64,000 bases of DNA from Paraburkholderia sp. ZP32-5. GTDB lineage: Bacteria > Pseudomonadota > Gammaproteobacteria > Burkholderiales > Burkholderiaceae. The notes under the pieces are model-generated. The model ran no database searches. It saw only the letters and a program-made list of their open reading frames with translations, and had not been told where the DNA came from. The translations under genes were made by a program, and so were the position numbers. Below are positions 8,659-18,713 of the stretch, piece after piece. Every line of letters begins with the position of its first letter. Positions within the stretch are counted from its first letter, which is position 1. Location of the stretch: assembly GCF_021390495.1 (NCBI RefSeq), contig NZ_JAJEJP010000001.1, forward strand, positions 1,798,001 through 1,862,000. Direction: 5' to 3'.

Positions 8659-11604
8659 GATCGGTCCTCGCATGAGAGCCGCGCGTCTCGCGTCTCCCTG
8701 TTTGTTTGATCCGATGCCTGCCTCCCCGAAACACGCTGCCTGGCGAGCAGCGGCGATTGGCAAGATCGGCCCCGTATTAACCTCCACGCCGCCGCCCTTC
8801 TTGTGGCTCCCGTTTGCGGTGACGCGCTGTTGCGATCACCTAATAGCGAGGACCGTGCCAACGTCAGGGAAAACGTGTGCTGATGCGGCGCAGCGAACAT
8901 TGCGTTAGCGCGTCGCGAAGCCACCGAAGCCTTTTTGTTTCAAATCTGCACACCCCGCGAGTTTGACGAGTGCATCACATGAGAGCCTTGCATACGGCGC
9001 AATCCCTTGATGTGACTGGCCTTGAGCGCTGCAGCGGGGGGCTTGTCGAACTTGTCTCAGAACTGAACTTGCCGCCACATGCACGTTTTGCTGCGCTCCC
9101 GGTGAAATGCCGGAATTGATTCAGAAGTGTTAAATGTATCGCGTACGGTATCGCACGGAGTCCCCATCATCAGGGGAAAGAGTCGTGCAAAAGCCAACAG
9201 TGATTTAACAGAACAGACAGTTGGATTCGCGCTGCGCGAGCTTCTATGCGCTTCGCGGCGATGCGAATAGTACGTCGCGACCACTCGTCGTAGCAGGTGG
9301 CGGATAACGCATTGACCGTGTGTGCGTCAGCGCCGGCGCCGCGCATGTTTCAACGCTGTTCACAGCGCGCTCGATGCATCCGCAACCATTGGGGTGATGG
9401 AGTGGATCAGGTCATCGGGGTTTGCGACGGAATGTACGGCTACTCCAGCGCTAGATGAAAGCAGTCAGTCGAGCCGATGCGATGGGGCGTGCGGGCAATG
9501 ATATGAATGAAGTGTGCAACCGGCGTTGTTTCGATGACGAGCTGGCCGCCGTTGTTTATTGGCGTGCGTGCTCAATCGTCATATTGAAGTCGTCATCGTC
9601 GGGCAGGCGGGGCTCGGGGCAGAAGAAGTGCCGTCTCTGGACACGATCACGCTGGCTGCTTCGCACAGTGTCGCGGTCGTTGCATCGTCGGTGCTCGGGC
9701 CTGGGCGGTGCACGTGCGTGAGGTTGGAGAACCGGGGTGCGCACGCGGTCGTGCGGAAGCGTATGAGGCCGGGCAGCATGCTGACACGGCGTTTGCGTGG
9801 TCTTGAAGCTGCTGTCGTGCAGTGACGCTCAGTACGATGCCAAACGTTTGCGCGCTCGTTGATCGGATGGGGTATCGAGGCCATTGGAGGCTTCGTTCGC
9901 AGCGAAAGCTCGAACCGGTTGAAGCGTTTGGTCTAAACCATGAGTGCACTCTGCGTCCGCGCTGTTGCATCGATCACGCGTTAGCCCGTTGCGGCGCGCC
10001 TCGTTGAGCAGGCACTAACGGGCGCACATACCGAGGTAATACGTGACGCACTCGCTAGTCGAAAACGGCCAGACGTTGCCTATCGAAGCGTTACTTGCGT
10101 ACGCGAAGTCGAAGCATTGGCGCACTCGCACGTTCGCGCGTGATGATCATAGGCAGTGGCTCGCTCAAGCATGCTTGCGTGCGCATCGAAGCGAGGAGGC
10201 CGAATATCGCAGCTCTATTGGTCGACTTCGCGGTGGCTGGATCTCATCGCGAGCGCCGCGAACCGGTGTCTGCGCGAGCAACTGTGTCGCGTTGTGTTCG
10301 ATTGGTGGGCTGAATGCGGCGTCATCCGGTAGTTGAAATTCGCCAATGCGACGTCCGGTTCAGCAGACGTATCAATCGATAAGTGCTGAAAGCAGATCGG
10401 GCTCGTGCAGTATCGTGCCGCGCGACGCGCAGCATGCTCACGATCACGTAGTGTACGAGCGAGACTGTATCGGAGCATTTGAGCTTCGATGTCCACGAGC
10501 ACGGCGCGATCGGTCATGGTCCGGCAGGCGCTATGACTGCGCACCTCCAGCCCGTTCACATGCAATGCGAAGCCCGCGCAGTCGCTAGTACATCTCATAT
10601 CGCTGCTGAGAAAGCCAACCGAACCTAAAGAATGGGTGGAGCGTGAGGCCGTCATCGAGTTGCAACGTCTGACGATATACAGTGAGCGTCCTTTCCTCAT
10701 GCAAATAGCGGCGCGCATGCAGTACTCGTGCATGCGTTGTCGTGCAAGACCAGCTAGTGCATATGCATCGTCCCATTGCAAAGACGAAACATAGTCCCCG
10801 TATTTAAGTATTGCGCGGCACGCGGCCACATTAAGCGGCTGCGCGAAACGTAACGTCGACGAAACAACGCGGCTCGTCGTGAGAGAGTCGGTTGGTCAGA
10901 TCAATGATCGCGAACGCACGAACTGAAACTGCATCACCATCGCTTTGGAGGCGATGCGATGCATGGTGGCCTGAATCGTCGGCGGAATCTCGAAGCATTG
11001 CGTAAGCAGTCACAGCAGATGTTTTTGCCAGCAAACGCGAAATTCGCACTGGACTGCCACATTGATTTAACAGAGTGCAGATAGAAGCGCGCTTCGTCGC
11101 ATTCGAACAGTGTGTCGAGATGATCGGAACAAGCGCCACGTCAATTGCGCTGACGCGTCCGTGAGCACGATGCGTTCGAGCGCGAGCCGTACGTGTTTTG
11201 ATGAACTCGGTCTACAAAAGCGGCCTATTAGATTGAGCGGCGAAATGCAGCGGCTATCGGACCACGTCATCGCCATCTTCGCCTTCGAGATGATGATCGC
11301 CACAATTATCGAAAGAGCCTGGACCGCACGCGGCTATATCGATGAGATCGACTCCGATCGTCGTGGTCATGCCGTGCAATGCATGGACGTCACGTCGCAC
11401 TCGCGGCCGCATGACAGCCCCGCACTCCGCTCACAGCTCTTCAAGAATTGTCAAAGTCCAGCGTGAGTGTGATGGCGCACTGAAACAGCCGCGTCGCGCA
11501 CGTACCGTGTGGCTCACTGACGAGGAGCCGTCATTGGCCGCCACGTGATATCGAGCGTGGCCGGTGCGGTAAGCCTCGGGATCTGTCGAGCACGGGAGAG
11601 CGTG
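8659..11604. other. Long AT-richer region without recognisable genes
   Basis: Nearly 3 kb between the Crp-like gene and the acetyltransferase. A hand count of one line (10561-10620) gives about 55 percent GC, against well over 60 percent in the neighbouring genes. Short open frames exist on both strands (the longest about 204 codons, minus strand 10215-10829), but none has a family motif, a good ribosome binding site or the strong third-position GC of real genes here. No transposase, integrase, tRNA or direct repeats were found. It looks like decayed or foreign DNA. The 8659-8940 part also carries the Crp gene's promoter region, although no consensus was recognised. Confidence 0.6.
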
Positions 11605-12138
11605 ATGAACTGGAAAACGCTGGAATTCGATCAGCTTTCTGCACGGGAGTTGTATGTGGTGCTGCGCGCGCGCAGCGCGGTGTTCGTCGTCGAGCAGGCG
11701 CATGTGTGCCTCGACGCGGACGGTCGTGACGAGCACGCGTTGCATGTGTTCGCGGCCGAGGACATGGCGCGACCGATGCCGATCCTCGCCTACGCGCGCG
11801 TGCAGCCAGGCGATGCGGAAGACCCTGAAATCACGATCGATAAAGTACTGACGAGCCCACAGCGGCGTGGCGACGGTACCGCCGAGCAACTGATCGAGCG
11901 CGTGCTCGACGCGCTCGCCGAGCGTTGGCCGGGACGCGCCGCCCGCGTCTGTTCACCGGTCGACCTGCGCGGTTTCTACGAACAGTTCGGCTTTCGCAAG
12001 ACCGAAGGGCCCTATCTCGAACATGGCGTGCCGTTCATTGGACTCACGCGCCAGGGGCACGGCAGCCAGCCGCGTTTCGGGCCGCGGCGCCGCGCGCGCG
12101 AGGACGCACGGTACGTCGATACGTTCGAGTTGCTTTGA
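11605..12138 (+). CDS. GNAT-family N-acetyltransferase, ElaA-like
   Basis: Predicted acyl-CoA-dependent N-acetyltransferase of 177 residues; the substrate is unknown. It opens MNWKTLEFDQLSARELYVVL and continues with RSAVFVVEQ and an LAYARVQPG segment, the pattern of the E. coli ElaA family. The acetyl-CoA binding part is the stretch VLTSPQRRGDGTAEQLIERVL, a variant of the GNAT R-x-x-G-x-G/A loop. FYEQFGF near the end is also typical. The last 25 residues, rich in Arg, extend past the usual ElaA end. The ATG at 11605 follows GGGAGAG. Codon use is like that of core genes, unlike the AT-rich DNA on both sides. Confidence 0.85.
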   Translation: MNWKTLEFDQLSARELYVVLRARSAVFVVEQAHVCLDADGRDEHALHVFAAEDMARPMPILAYARVQPGDAEDPEITIDKVLTSPQRRGDGTAEQLIERVLDALAERWPGRAARVCSPVDLRGFYEQFGFRKTEGPYLEHGVPFIGLTRQGHGSQPRFGPRRRAREDARYVDTFELL

Positions 12139-12810
12139 TCGATGATTGTCGGCGCGCGCGTTGAGCGCGCGCGAATCTGATCTCCAAGTCACACGCGTGG
12201 CAGCAGCATGCTCACGCGCATCTATGGTTCACGTAATGCGTGCTAGCGCGTTCATGTTCGAACGCGCCGTGAAGCGCTTCGTCGCACGGATCGTCGACCA
12301 GCATGAATGCGGCGAGCCGACGTTATTCGTCTGCAAAGTGCGGTATTTCCTCTCGATGAACCCGAAAGCCTGCTTGTCTTCATCGGGTGCGATGCGTCTC
12401 TCGCCGTGCCCGGACCGAACGATGATTCGGCATGCTTTCCGAAAGCCATACATGTCGAGCGCAATCGCTGCCTCTCGATGACTGGTCGCACGTCATTCAA
12501 CGTTCGTCGCTGCTGCTCGCGCGAGGTGCTTGCGTGCAAATCAGACAATTCGACTTCCAACGTGCGTATTCGCACTATGCAAATCCCACGACGCAGGCAC
12601 GCTTGACGCGCAAGCTTGGAGCCCATCGAAACAGGCCGCGTTACATGAACGAAACAATTCTTCAGAGGGATAACCCTGTCAGGAAGTGTCCCAACTGGCG
12701 GAACCGTTTCGAACCAAGCAACGTATCGGAATAAATACGATATGCATACATGCGTACGGGCCCTTCAATCAACAGGCTACGCGGGGTTAACACCGCATCG
12801 GGGAGATGTC
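12139..12810. other. AT-richer intergenic region before the GntR regulator
   Basis: About 670 bp with no credible gene; the composition resembles the 8.7-11.6 kb region. Short open frames on both strands have no motif or ribosome binding site. The AT-rich stretch at 12700-12750 is the likeliest place for the promoter of the GntR-family gene, but no clear consensus was found. Confidence 0.5.
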
Positions 12811-13530
12811 ATGGAACAGGCAAACAAGGATCGCTCGCTGGTGAGCAAAGTGATGGACGGACTCGTCACCGGCATCGTCGAAGAAAAGTACGGTGCGATA
12901 TTGCCCCCTCAAGACGTGCTGTCGAAGGAGTTCGACGTCAGCCGTACGGTGATGCGCGAGGCGCTGTCGATGCTGCTCGCTCGCGACATGCTCGACGTGC
13001 GGCCGAAGATCGGCACGCGCATCCGGCCGATGAACGACTGGCGCATGATCGACGAGGACGTCGTGAACTGGCGTTTTCGCGCGAAGCCTGATCCGATGTT
13101 CTTGCGCGACGTGATCGAGTTTCGCATCCTGATCGAACCGCGCGCGTCGGCGCAGGCGGCCGCGCGCGGCAATGCCGGCGACGTCGCGGCGATTCGCGAA
13201 GCGTTCGAGGCGTTTCGCGTGATTCGTCCGTCCGAGCCCGGCTATCAGGAAGCCGACGAACTGTTCCACACGCGAATCGTCATCGCGAGCGGCAACCAGT
13301 TCTTCAAGCAGATGGCGGCGATCATTCGCGGCGCGCTGTCGACGGTGAATCCGATCATGCAGGACAAGGCCGGGCTGTGGGAGAGCGCGGTCAGCTCGCA
13401 TCTGCGCGTGGTCGAGGCCATCGAGCGGCGCGATCCGAAAGAGGCCGAGGTCGCTTCGCTCGCGTTGATCGACGATACCGCCGAGGAGCTGGGCGGCAGG
13501 TTTTCGACGGAGCCGCCGGCGCGCGCGTGA
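12811..13530 (+). CDS. GntR-family regulator with FCD domain
   Basis: Transcriptional regulator of the FadR subfamily, 239 residues, probably a repressor released by a sugar acid or another small carboxylate. The winged helix-turn-helix is at about residues 10-72 (LPPQDVLSKEFDVSRTVMREALSML). The all-helical FCD ligand domain spans about 96-225, and RDVIEFRILIEPRASAQAAA, ELFHTRIVIASGN and SSHLRVVEAI provide the usual metal and ligand contact positions. The linker DWRMIDEDVVNW resembles regulators of sugar-acid catabolism such as DgoR. The ATG at 12811 follows GGGGAG; the upstream frame to 12742 is not family-like. The oxidoreductase 200 bp downstream on the same strand is a possible target. 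Confidence 0.88.
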   Translation: MEQANKDRSLVSKVMDGLVTGIVEEKYGAILPPQDVLSKEFDVSRTVMREALSMLLARDMLDVRPKIGTRIRPMNDWRMIDEDVVNWRFRAKPDPMFLRDVIEFRILIEPRASAQAAARGNAGDVAAIREAFEAFRVIRPSEPGYQEADELFHTRIVIASGNQFFKQMAAIIRGALSTVNPIMQDKAGLWESAVSSHLRVVEAIERRDPKEAEVASLALIDDTAEELGGRFSTEPPARA

Positions 13531-13732
13531 CGGTTTGCGTGTGCGGGCGCGTTCGCGTCAATGCGTTTGCGCGCCGGTGAGGTACGGCCGCGAACGCGGC
13601 CTGCTCGTGTCTGGTAGGGCCAGGCATCGGATGATGCCGTGAGGTTCAGCGCTGTCGTGCTTGCGTGTTCGACGAGGGCGGCATGCGCGACAATGGCGGT
13701 TATTCCGAACCGCATGGACCCTCGACGACACG

Positions 13733-14776
13733 ATGACAGACACCACGCTAGCAACGCGCGAAGCAACGCCCAAAACGACGCACGGCGTAGCCGATCAATC
13801 CCCGACGCCCGGCGTGATCCGCTGGGGGATCGTCGGTACCGGCAGGATCGCGCGCCGCTTCGCACAGGGGCTCGCTTATGTGCCGCACGCACGGCTCGAT
13901 GCGCTGTGGTCGCGCCGCGTGCAATCGGCACAGGCCTTCGCCGATGAATTCGGCGGCAGCGTGTGCGCGAGCTTCGATGCGCTGCTTGCAAGCGGCATCG
14001 ACGCGCTCTATATCGCCACCCTCCAGGACAGCCACGCCGACTACGCAATCGCCGCGTTGCAAGCCGGCGTGCACGTGCTGTGCGAGAAACCCGCCACGAT
14101 CAACGGTCCGCAGCTCGAGCGCGTACTCGCGGCCGCGCGCGACTCGCAACGGCTCTTCATGGAAGCGATGAAGCCGCCGTTCTATCCGCTCTACAGAAAG
14201 TTGCGCGAGCATCTGAGTGACGCACCGATCGGTGAGGTCGGCTTCGTGCGCGCGGGCTGCTCGGTGCCGGGCGTGCCCGCCGATCATCCGTCGCTGTCGT
14301 TCGAGCACGCGGGCGGTGCGCTGCTCGATATCGGCATCTACGAAATGTTTCTGGCGGTGGACTGGCTCGGCGCGCCGCGCGACGTGCAGACGTTCGGCCG
14401 GCTCGGCGCGACGGGCGTCGATACGTTCGCGAGTCTGAATAGCCAGCACGAGCGCGGTATCGCGCAGGTCTTCTGCGGACTCGATCTGCACGGCAAGGGC
14501 GATGCGCTATTGATGGCGAGCGGCGGGCACGTGACGCTTCACGAGCCGTGGTGGAATCCGTCGCACGCGACGATTCGCTACGCCGATGGCCGTGTGGTCG
14601 AACTCGACGAACCGTTCGAAGGCGGCGGCCTGAACTACGAGACCGCGCACTTCTGCGAGCTGATCCGCACGGGGCAACTGGAGAGTCCGCTGATGCCGCA
14701 CGACACATCGCGACAGATGATTGCGATGGCCGACGCGGCGCGCGCGGCGCTCGGCTTGAAATTCGCCGGCGAGTGA
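13733..14776 (+). CDS. Gfo/Idh/MocA-family NAD(P)-dependent oxidoreductase
   Basis: Predicted dehydrogenase of 347 residues acting on a sugar, inositol or related polyol. The N-terminal Rossmann fold begins with WGIVGTGRIARRF at residues 31-43, preceded by an unconserved 28-residue leader. The family motif EKP follows in VLCEKPATING, and the C-terminal substrate domain includes GGALLDIGIYEM, where the family's catalytic residues lie. The ATG at 13733 was preferred because the frame further upstream (to 13661) is Arg-rich and unlike the family. A later start near residue 28 cannot be excluded. The substrate is unknown; the sugar-acid type regulator upstream hints at carbohydrate use. Confidence 0.87.
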   Translation: MTDTTLATREATPKTTHGVADQSPTPGVIRWGIVGTGRIARRFAQGLAYVPHARLDALWSRRVQSAQAFADEFGGSVCASFDALLASGIDALYIATLQDSHADYAIAALQAGVHVLCEKPATINGPQLERVLAAARDSQRLFMEAMKPPFYPLYRKLREHLSDAPIGEVGFVRAGCSVPGVPADHPSLSFEHAGGALLDIGIYEMFLAVDWLGAPRDVQTFGRLGATGVDTFASLNSQHERGIAQVFCGLDLHGKGDALLMASGGHVTLHEPWWNPSHATIRYADGRVVELDEPFEGGGLNYETAHFCELIRTGQLESPLMPHDTSRQMIAMADAARAALGLKFAGE

Positions 14777-14839
14777 ACCGGTGAGTGAGCCGATGAGCGA
14801 GCGAGTGCGCAGGTGTATGGGTGACGGAAAGCGCGCTGC

Positions 14840-15499
14840 TCAGTGCCGCGTCGGCAGCGACAGACGCCGCTCATACCAGCGTTGCGCCCATTCGAGCACC
14901 TGGCACAGCACCCAGTAGACCGCCGCGGCCGCCAGATAAAGCGGCAGCGGCTGATAGGTCGACGCGATCATCTCCTGCGCGCTGCGCAGCAGTTCGGTCA
15001 CCGTGATCACCGACACGAGCGAGGTGTCCTTGATCAGGCTGATCAGGCTGTTCGACAGACTCGGCACGGCAATGCGCAGCGCCTGCGGCGCGATCACGTA
15101 GCGCAGCGTCTGACGGCGCGACAGCCCGAGGCTATACGACGCGAGCCATTGGCCCTGGTGAATGCCGAGAATCGCGCCGCGCATGCTTTCCGACAGATAC
15201 GCGGCGACGTTCGCCGACAACGCGATCACGCCGGCCGGCGTCGGATCGAGCGAGATGCCGAAGCTCGGTAGCCCGTAGTAAATGACGAAGATCTGCACCA
15301 GCAGCGGCGTGCCGCGCATCACGCTGACGTACACGCGGGCGATCCAGTTCAGCGGGCGGCTGTGGCTGATGCCCATCAGCGCGAGGATGGCGCCGCCGAT
15401 CAGGCCGAAGATCATCGACAGAATCGCGAACTTGATCGTCAGCAGCGCGCCCTGGGCGAGCACCGGCAGCGATTGGATCAGCAAGGAAGTGATGGACAT
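14840..15499 (-). CDS. Polar amino-acid ABC transporter permease (HisM/YecS type)
   Basis: Inner-membrane subunit of a polar amino acid importer, 219 residues, with about five membrane helices. The family's ATPase-coupling loop is visible as SLGLSRRQTLRYVIAPQALRIAVPSL (about residues 123-148), the form of the EAA motif found in HisMQ/GlnP proteins. MRGTPLLVQIFVIYYGLP at about 60-77 is also characteristic. It lies downstream of the binding-protein gene on the same strand, with an intrinsic terminator between the two. No ATPase gene follows: the next gene downstream is on the opposite strand. Cystine or a polar amino acid is the likely substrate by resemblance to the FliY/YecS system. Confidence 0.9.
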   Translation of the reverse strand: MSITSLLIQSLPVLAQGALLTIKFAILSMIFGLIGGAILALMGISHSRPLNWIARVYVSVMRGTPLLVQIFVIYYGLPSFGISLDPTPAGVIALSANVAAYLSESMRGAILGIHQGQWLASYSLGLSRRQTLRYVIAPQALRIAVPSLSNSLISLIKDTSLVSVITVTELLRSAQEMIASTYQPLPLYLAAAAVYWVLCQVLEWAQRWYERRLSLPTRH

Positions 15500-15617
15500 G
15501 GACGTTATTCTGGTTGGCGCGCAAAGCGCACATCATAAACTTTGGCGAGCGTTATAGCGCGGCCCGCGCAGCACGGTCGGGGTATACGTGACGCGTGATT
15601 TTAATGCCACAAAAAGA

Positions 15618-15657
15618 CAAAGGGCGGCATCGCTGACGATGCCGCCCTTTGTTTGAT
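15618..15657 (-). terminator. Intrinsic terminator/attenuator inside the amino-acid transport operon
   Basis: A perfect 15-bp stem (CAAAGGGCGGCATCG at 15618-15632 and its complement at 15637-15651) has a 4-nt loop. Read on the minus strand the stem is followed by TCTTTTTG, so it would end transcripts leaving the binding-protein gene before they reach the permease. Partial read-through would give more binding protein than permease. Confidence 0.85.
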
Positions 15658-15667
15658 CACGCGGGTG

Positions 15668-16462
15668 TTACTTGATCGGCTTGCTGACGTCGATGCCGAA
15701 CCACTTGTCCGAAATTTTCGTGAAGGTGCCGTCCGCTTCGAGCTGGGTCATCGCGTCGTCGATTGCCTTCGCGAATTTCGGGTTGCCCTTCTTGAACGGG
15801 ATGCCCGACGGATTGCCCGCGCCGACGTTCGCGCCGGTGCGCAGCGGCAGCTGCGAGTTCTTCAGCAGGTACGCGAGCATCAGACGGTCGTTGAGCGCCG
15901 CGTCGAGCCGGCCGGCGGCCAGATCGCGCAGGTACTCGGGCGCGCCCGGATAGGTCTTCACGTCGATGCCCGGCACCGACTTCGCCATGTCCATGTAGTT
16001 CGTGCCGAGACCGACGCCGAGCTTCTTGCCCTTCAGGTCTTCGAGCGAATTGAACTGACGGGTGTCGTTCTTACGCTGGATCAGTTGCGCGGCCGAGTAC
16101 GTGTACGGCGGCGAGAAGTCGAGCGTCTGCTTGCGCGCGTCGGTGATGCCGACCTGGTTGACGATCACGTCGAACTTGCCCGCCTGCAGACCGGCGATGA
16201 TGCCGCTCCACTCGGTCGTCACGAACTCCGGCTTCACGCCGAGCTTGGCGGCGACGGCTCTCGCGATGTCGACGTCATAGCCGACCAGCTCGCCCGACGG
16301 CGCTTTCGAGTTGAACGGGGGGAAGGTGCCTTCAAGGCCGATGCGCAACGTGCCGCGCTGCTTGACCTGATCGAGCAGGTCATCCGCGTGCGCGGTGACG
16401 GCGGTGAACGACGCGCCGATCAGCGCGACGGCGAGGAGCTTTTTCAACAGGCCAAATTTCAT
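15668..16462 (-). CDS. Polar amino-acid ABC transporter periplasmic binding protein
   Basis: Family 3 solute-binding protein of 264 residues. A Sec signal peptide covers residues 1-26 (MKFGLLKKLLAVALIGASFTAVTAHA, cut after AHA). The mature part starts DDLLDQVKQRGTLRIGLEGTFPPFN and includes GELVGYDVDIARAVAAKLG and the domain-crossing QLIQRKNDTRQFNSLEDLKGKKLGVGLGTN, all standard for binding proteins of polar amino acids such as cystine. The ATG at 16462 was chosen since it starts the signal peptide; upstream codons to 16528 are not family-like. The permease follows after a terminator. The ligand is inferred only from family resemblance. Confidence 0.92.
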   Translation of the reverse strand: MKFGLLKKLLAVALIGASFTAVTAHADDLLDQVKQRGTLRIGLEGTFPPFNSKAPSGELVGYDVDIARAVAAKLGVKPEFVTTEWSGIIAGLQAGKFDVIVNQVGITDARKQTLDFSPPYTYSAAQLIQRKNDTRQFNSLEDLKGKKLGVGLGTNYMDMAKSVPGIDVKTYPGAPEYLRDLAAGRLDAALNDRLMLAYLLKNSQLPLRTGANVGAGNPSGIPFKKGNPKFAKAIDDAMTQLEADGTFTKISDKWFGIDVSKPIK

Positions 16463-16593
16463 CGTGGTCCTTTTGTTCGTCTGGCGTTTTAACGGCGCAA
16501 GCATAACAAACGAGACTATCGAAACCAAAATATCGTTTGTTTATGTCTATATTATTTTCGCGATTGGGCGCGGGCGCCGGAGGTAGTCCGGGC

Positions 16594-17616
16594 TCAGCGC
16601 AGCGCTTGCGCGCATTCGGCGATTAGCGCCGGCCCCCGGTAGATGAAGCCGGTATAAAGCTGCACCAGCGACGCGCCGGCCGCGAGCTTGGCGCGCGCGT
16701 CCTCGCCCGAGAAAATGCCGCCGACGCCGATGATCGGCACTGCGTCGCCGACTTCGGCGCGCAGCTTGCGGATCACCTCGTTCGATGCGTCGAAGACCGG
16801 CTTGCCGGACAGGCCGCCGGCTTCGTCGCCGTATTGCATGCCGGCGACGGCCGTGCGCGACAGCGTGGTGTTGGTCGCGATCACGCCTTCGAACTGGTGG
16901 CGCAGCAGCGTGTCGCCGATCGACTTGATCTGCTCGTCGTCGAGGTCCGGCGCGATCTTCAGCGCGAGCGGCACGAGCTTGCCGTGCATGTCGGCGAGGC
17001 GCTGCTGCTTGTCCTTGAGCGCGGCGAGCAGTGCGTCGAGTTCGCCCGCGCCCTGCAACTGGCGCAGGTTCTTCGTATTCGGCGACGAAATGTTGACCGT
17101 CACGTAGCTCGCGAACGGGTACACGCGCTCGAGGCAGTACAGGTAGTCTTCGGCGGCGCGCTCGATCGGCGTGTCGGCGTTCTTGCCGATGTTCAGACCG
17201 AGGATGCCGCGATAGCGCGCGGCCTGCACGTTCTTCACGAACTGGTCGACGCCCGCGTTGTTGAAGCCCATCCGGTTGATCACCGCGTCCGCCTGCGGCA
17301 GCCTGAACATGCGCGGGCGCGGATTGCCCGGCTGCGCGCGCGGCGTCACGGTGCCGACCTCGATAAAGCCGAAGCCGAGCGCGGCCAGACCGTCGATGCA
17401 TGCGCCGTCCTTGTCCAGACCCGCCGCGAGCCCGACCGGGTTGCGGAACGTCAGGCCCATCACGGTGCGCGGCGCATCCGGCACGCGCGCGGCGAGCGCG
17501 CTGGCGAGTCCGGTACGGCCGGCGGCGCCGAGCATGCGCAAGGTCAGGTGATGAGCGTCTTCCGCGTCCATGCGAAAGAGTTGGGCGCGAACAAGCGGAT
17601 AGAGGGAGCTGAGCAC
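16594..17616 (-). CDS. pyrD: Dihydroorotate dehydrogenase (quinone), class 2
   Basis: Membrane-associated flavoprotein that oxidises dihydroorotate to orotate in pyrimidine synthesis, passing electrons to quinone. From the GTG at 17616 it has 340 residues, close to E. coli PyrD (336). The amphipathic N-terminal quinone-binding helices start [25 protein letters not shown] and substrate contacts are visible at AAGLDKDG (64-71), [17 protein letters not shown] (86-102), RMGFNNAG (115-122) and NISSPNT (175-181), where Ser177 or Ser178 is the catalytic base of class 2. The GTG start reproduces the family N-terminus; a longer frame reaches 17703 but codes for unrelated residues. The gene runs in the same direction as bpt and aat. 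Confidence 0.95.
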   Translation of the reverse strand: MLSSLYPLVRAQLFRMDAEDAHHLTLRMLGAAGRTGLASALAARVPDAPRTVMGLTFRNPVGLAAGLDKDGACIDGLAALGFGFIEVGTVTPRAQPGNPRPRMFRLPQADAVINRMGFNNAGVDQFVKNVQAARYRGILGLNIGKNADTPIERAAEDYLYCLERVYPFASYVTVNISSPNTKNLRQLQGAGELDALLAALKDKQQRLADMHGKLVPLALKIAPDLDDEQIKSIGDTLLRHQFEGVIATNTTLSRTAVAGMQYGDEAGGLSGKPVFDASNEVIRKLRAEVGDAVPIIGVGGIFSGEDARAKLAAGASLVQLYTGFIYRGPALIAECAQALR

Positions 17617-17748
17617 AGGATGAAGCCGGGCGGCCGAAAAATGGGAACCCGCTATTTTACCGGCTTTGCCGACAGCGGTCGGCACTGCGCGTTGCGTGGG
17701 CAAGGGCCTGCAGCCGGCCGGATGTCGCCGCGATGCGACGCGCAGCGG

Positions 17749-18594
17749 CTACGGCCTGAGCGGGCCGCGCCGTCCATGCATCGCGAAATCCGTCGACGGC
17801 AGATCGATGTTCGCCGGATCGAGCACGCACCACTCGCCGTCGATCAGTCCTTCCAGCGGACGGAAATTCGCCTTGTACGCCATCTTCGGACTCTCGCGAA
17901 TCCAGTAACCGAGGTACACGTACGGCAGATTCAGGCTGCGTGCCTGCTCGATCTGCCAGTAGATGTTGTAGGTACCGAAGCTCGCGTGCGGCAGGTCCGG
18001 CTCGAAGAACGTGTACACCGACGAGAGCCCGTCGCCGAGAATGTCGATCATGCTGATCATGCGCAGCGCGCCGGGTGTGTCCGGGTGCGTACCGAAGCGG
18101 GCGTCGAGATGATCGGGCGGCGGCTCGCGGAATTCGACGAGCCGTGAATTGATCCGGCTTTGCAGCAGAAACTGTTCGTACTGGTCGCGGCTGTCGCGGT
18201 CCATGCCGCCGCCCGCGTGACGCGCCGACTGGTAGCGCATATAGAGCGAGTAATGCTCTTCGTCGTAGTGCAGCGGCGCGACCGTCGCGATCAGCCCGCC
18301 ATGTTTTTTCCATACGCGCCGCTGCGTGCGATTCGGCTGGAAACGCTCGACCGGCACGCGCACCGGCACGCACGCGCGGCAGCCGTCGCAATACGGGCGA
18401 TACGTGAACACGCCCGAGCGCCGGAAGCCCGCTTTCACGAGGTCCGTATAGACATCCGAATTGATGAGATGACTGGGTGTGGCGACTTGCGAGCGCGCGA
18501 TGCGGCCGTCCAGATAACTGCAGGGGTAGGGCGCCGTTGCATAAAATTGCAGCGCGGAAAGCGGCGAAAGAGGCAGCTCGTTGGGATGAGTCAC
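17749..18594 (-). CDS. bpt: Bacterial arginyl/leucyl-tRNA-protein transferase (Bpt)
   Basis: Transfers leucine from Leu-tRNA to proteins with N-terminal Asp or Glu, marking them for ClpAP (bacterial N-end rule). 281 residues from the GTG at 18594, beginning [27 protein letters not shown] as in related proteins. The N-terminal ATE domain has the cysteine cluster CSYL...[13 protein letters not shown], and the C-terminal domain holds [20 protein letters not shown] and [15 protein letters not shown]. The upstream frame to 18765 is not family-like. It follows aat on the same strand after 119 bp; the two enzymes feed the same degradation pathway. Confidence 0.93.
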   Translation of the reverse strand: MTHPNELPLSPLSALQFYATAPYPCSYLDGRIARSQVATPSHLINSDVYTDLVKAGFRRSGVFTYRPYCDGCRACVPVRVPVERFQPNRTQRRVWKKHGGLIATVAPLHYDEEHYSLYMRYQSARHAGGGMDRDSRDQYEQFLLQSRINSRLVEFREPPPDHLDARFGTHPDTPGALRMISMIDILGDGLSSVYTFFEPDLPHASFGTYNIYWQIEQARSLNLPYVYLGYWIRESPKMAYKANFRPLEGLIDGEWCVLDPANIDLPSTDFAMHGRRGPLRP

Positions 18595-18713
18595 GTTGGC
18601 AGCTCTCGAAGCGTCTCTGGTAATGCAAACCCGGCGCGCCTCGCGGTTGACGACCCGCGACCCGGTGGGGCGGCGGGCATCAGGCGGTAGACCCGGATTC
18701 GGCCTGATTCTTC

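Noticed and set aside
10215..10829. 204-codon minus-strand frame in the gene desert as a real gene
   Set aside because: No ribosome binding site, motif or GC-rich third positions; it is the longest chance frame in the area.
16834..18147. 437-codon plus-strand frame opposite pyrD and bpt
   Set aside because: Long only because high-GC genes keep the opposite frame open; the sequence is Arg/His-rich without a family.
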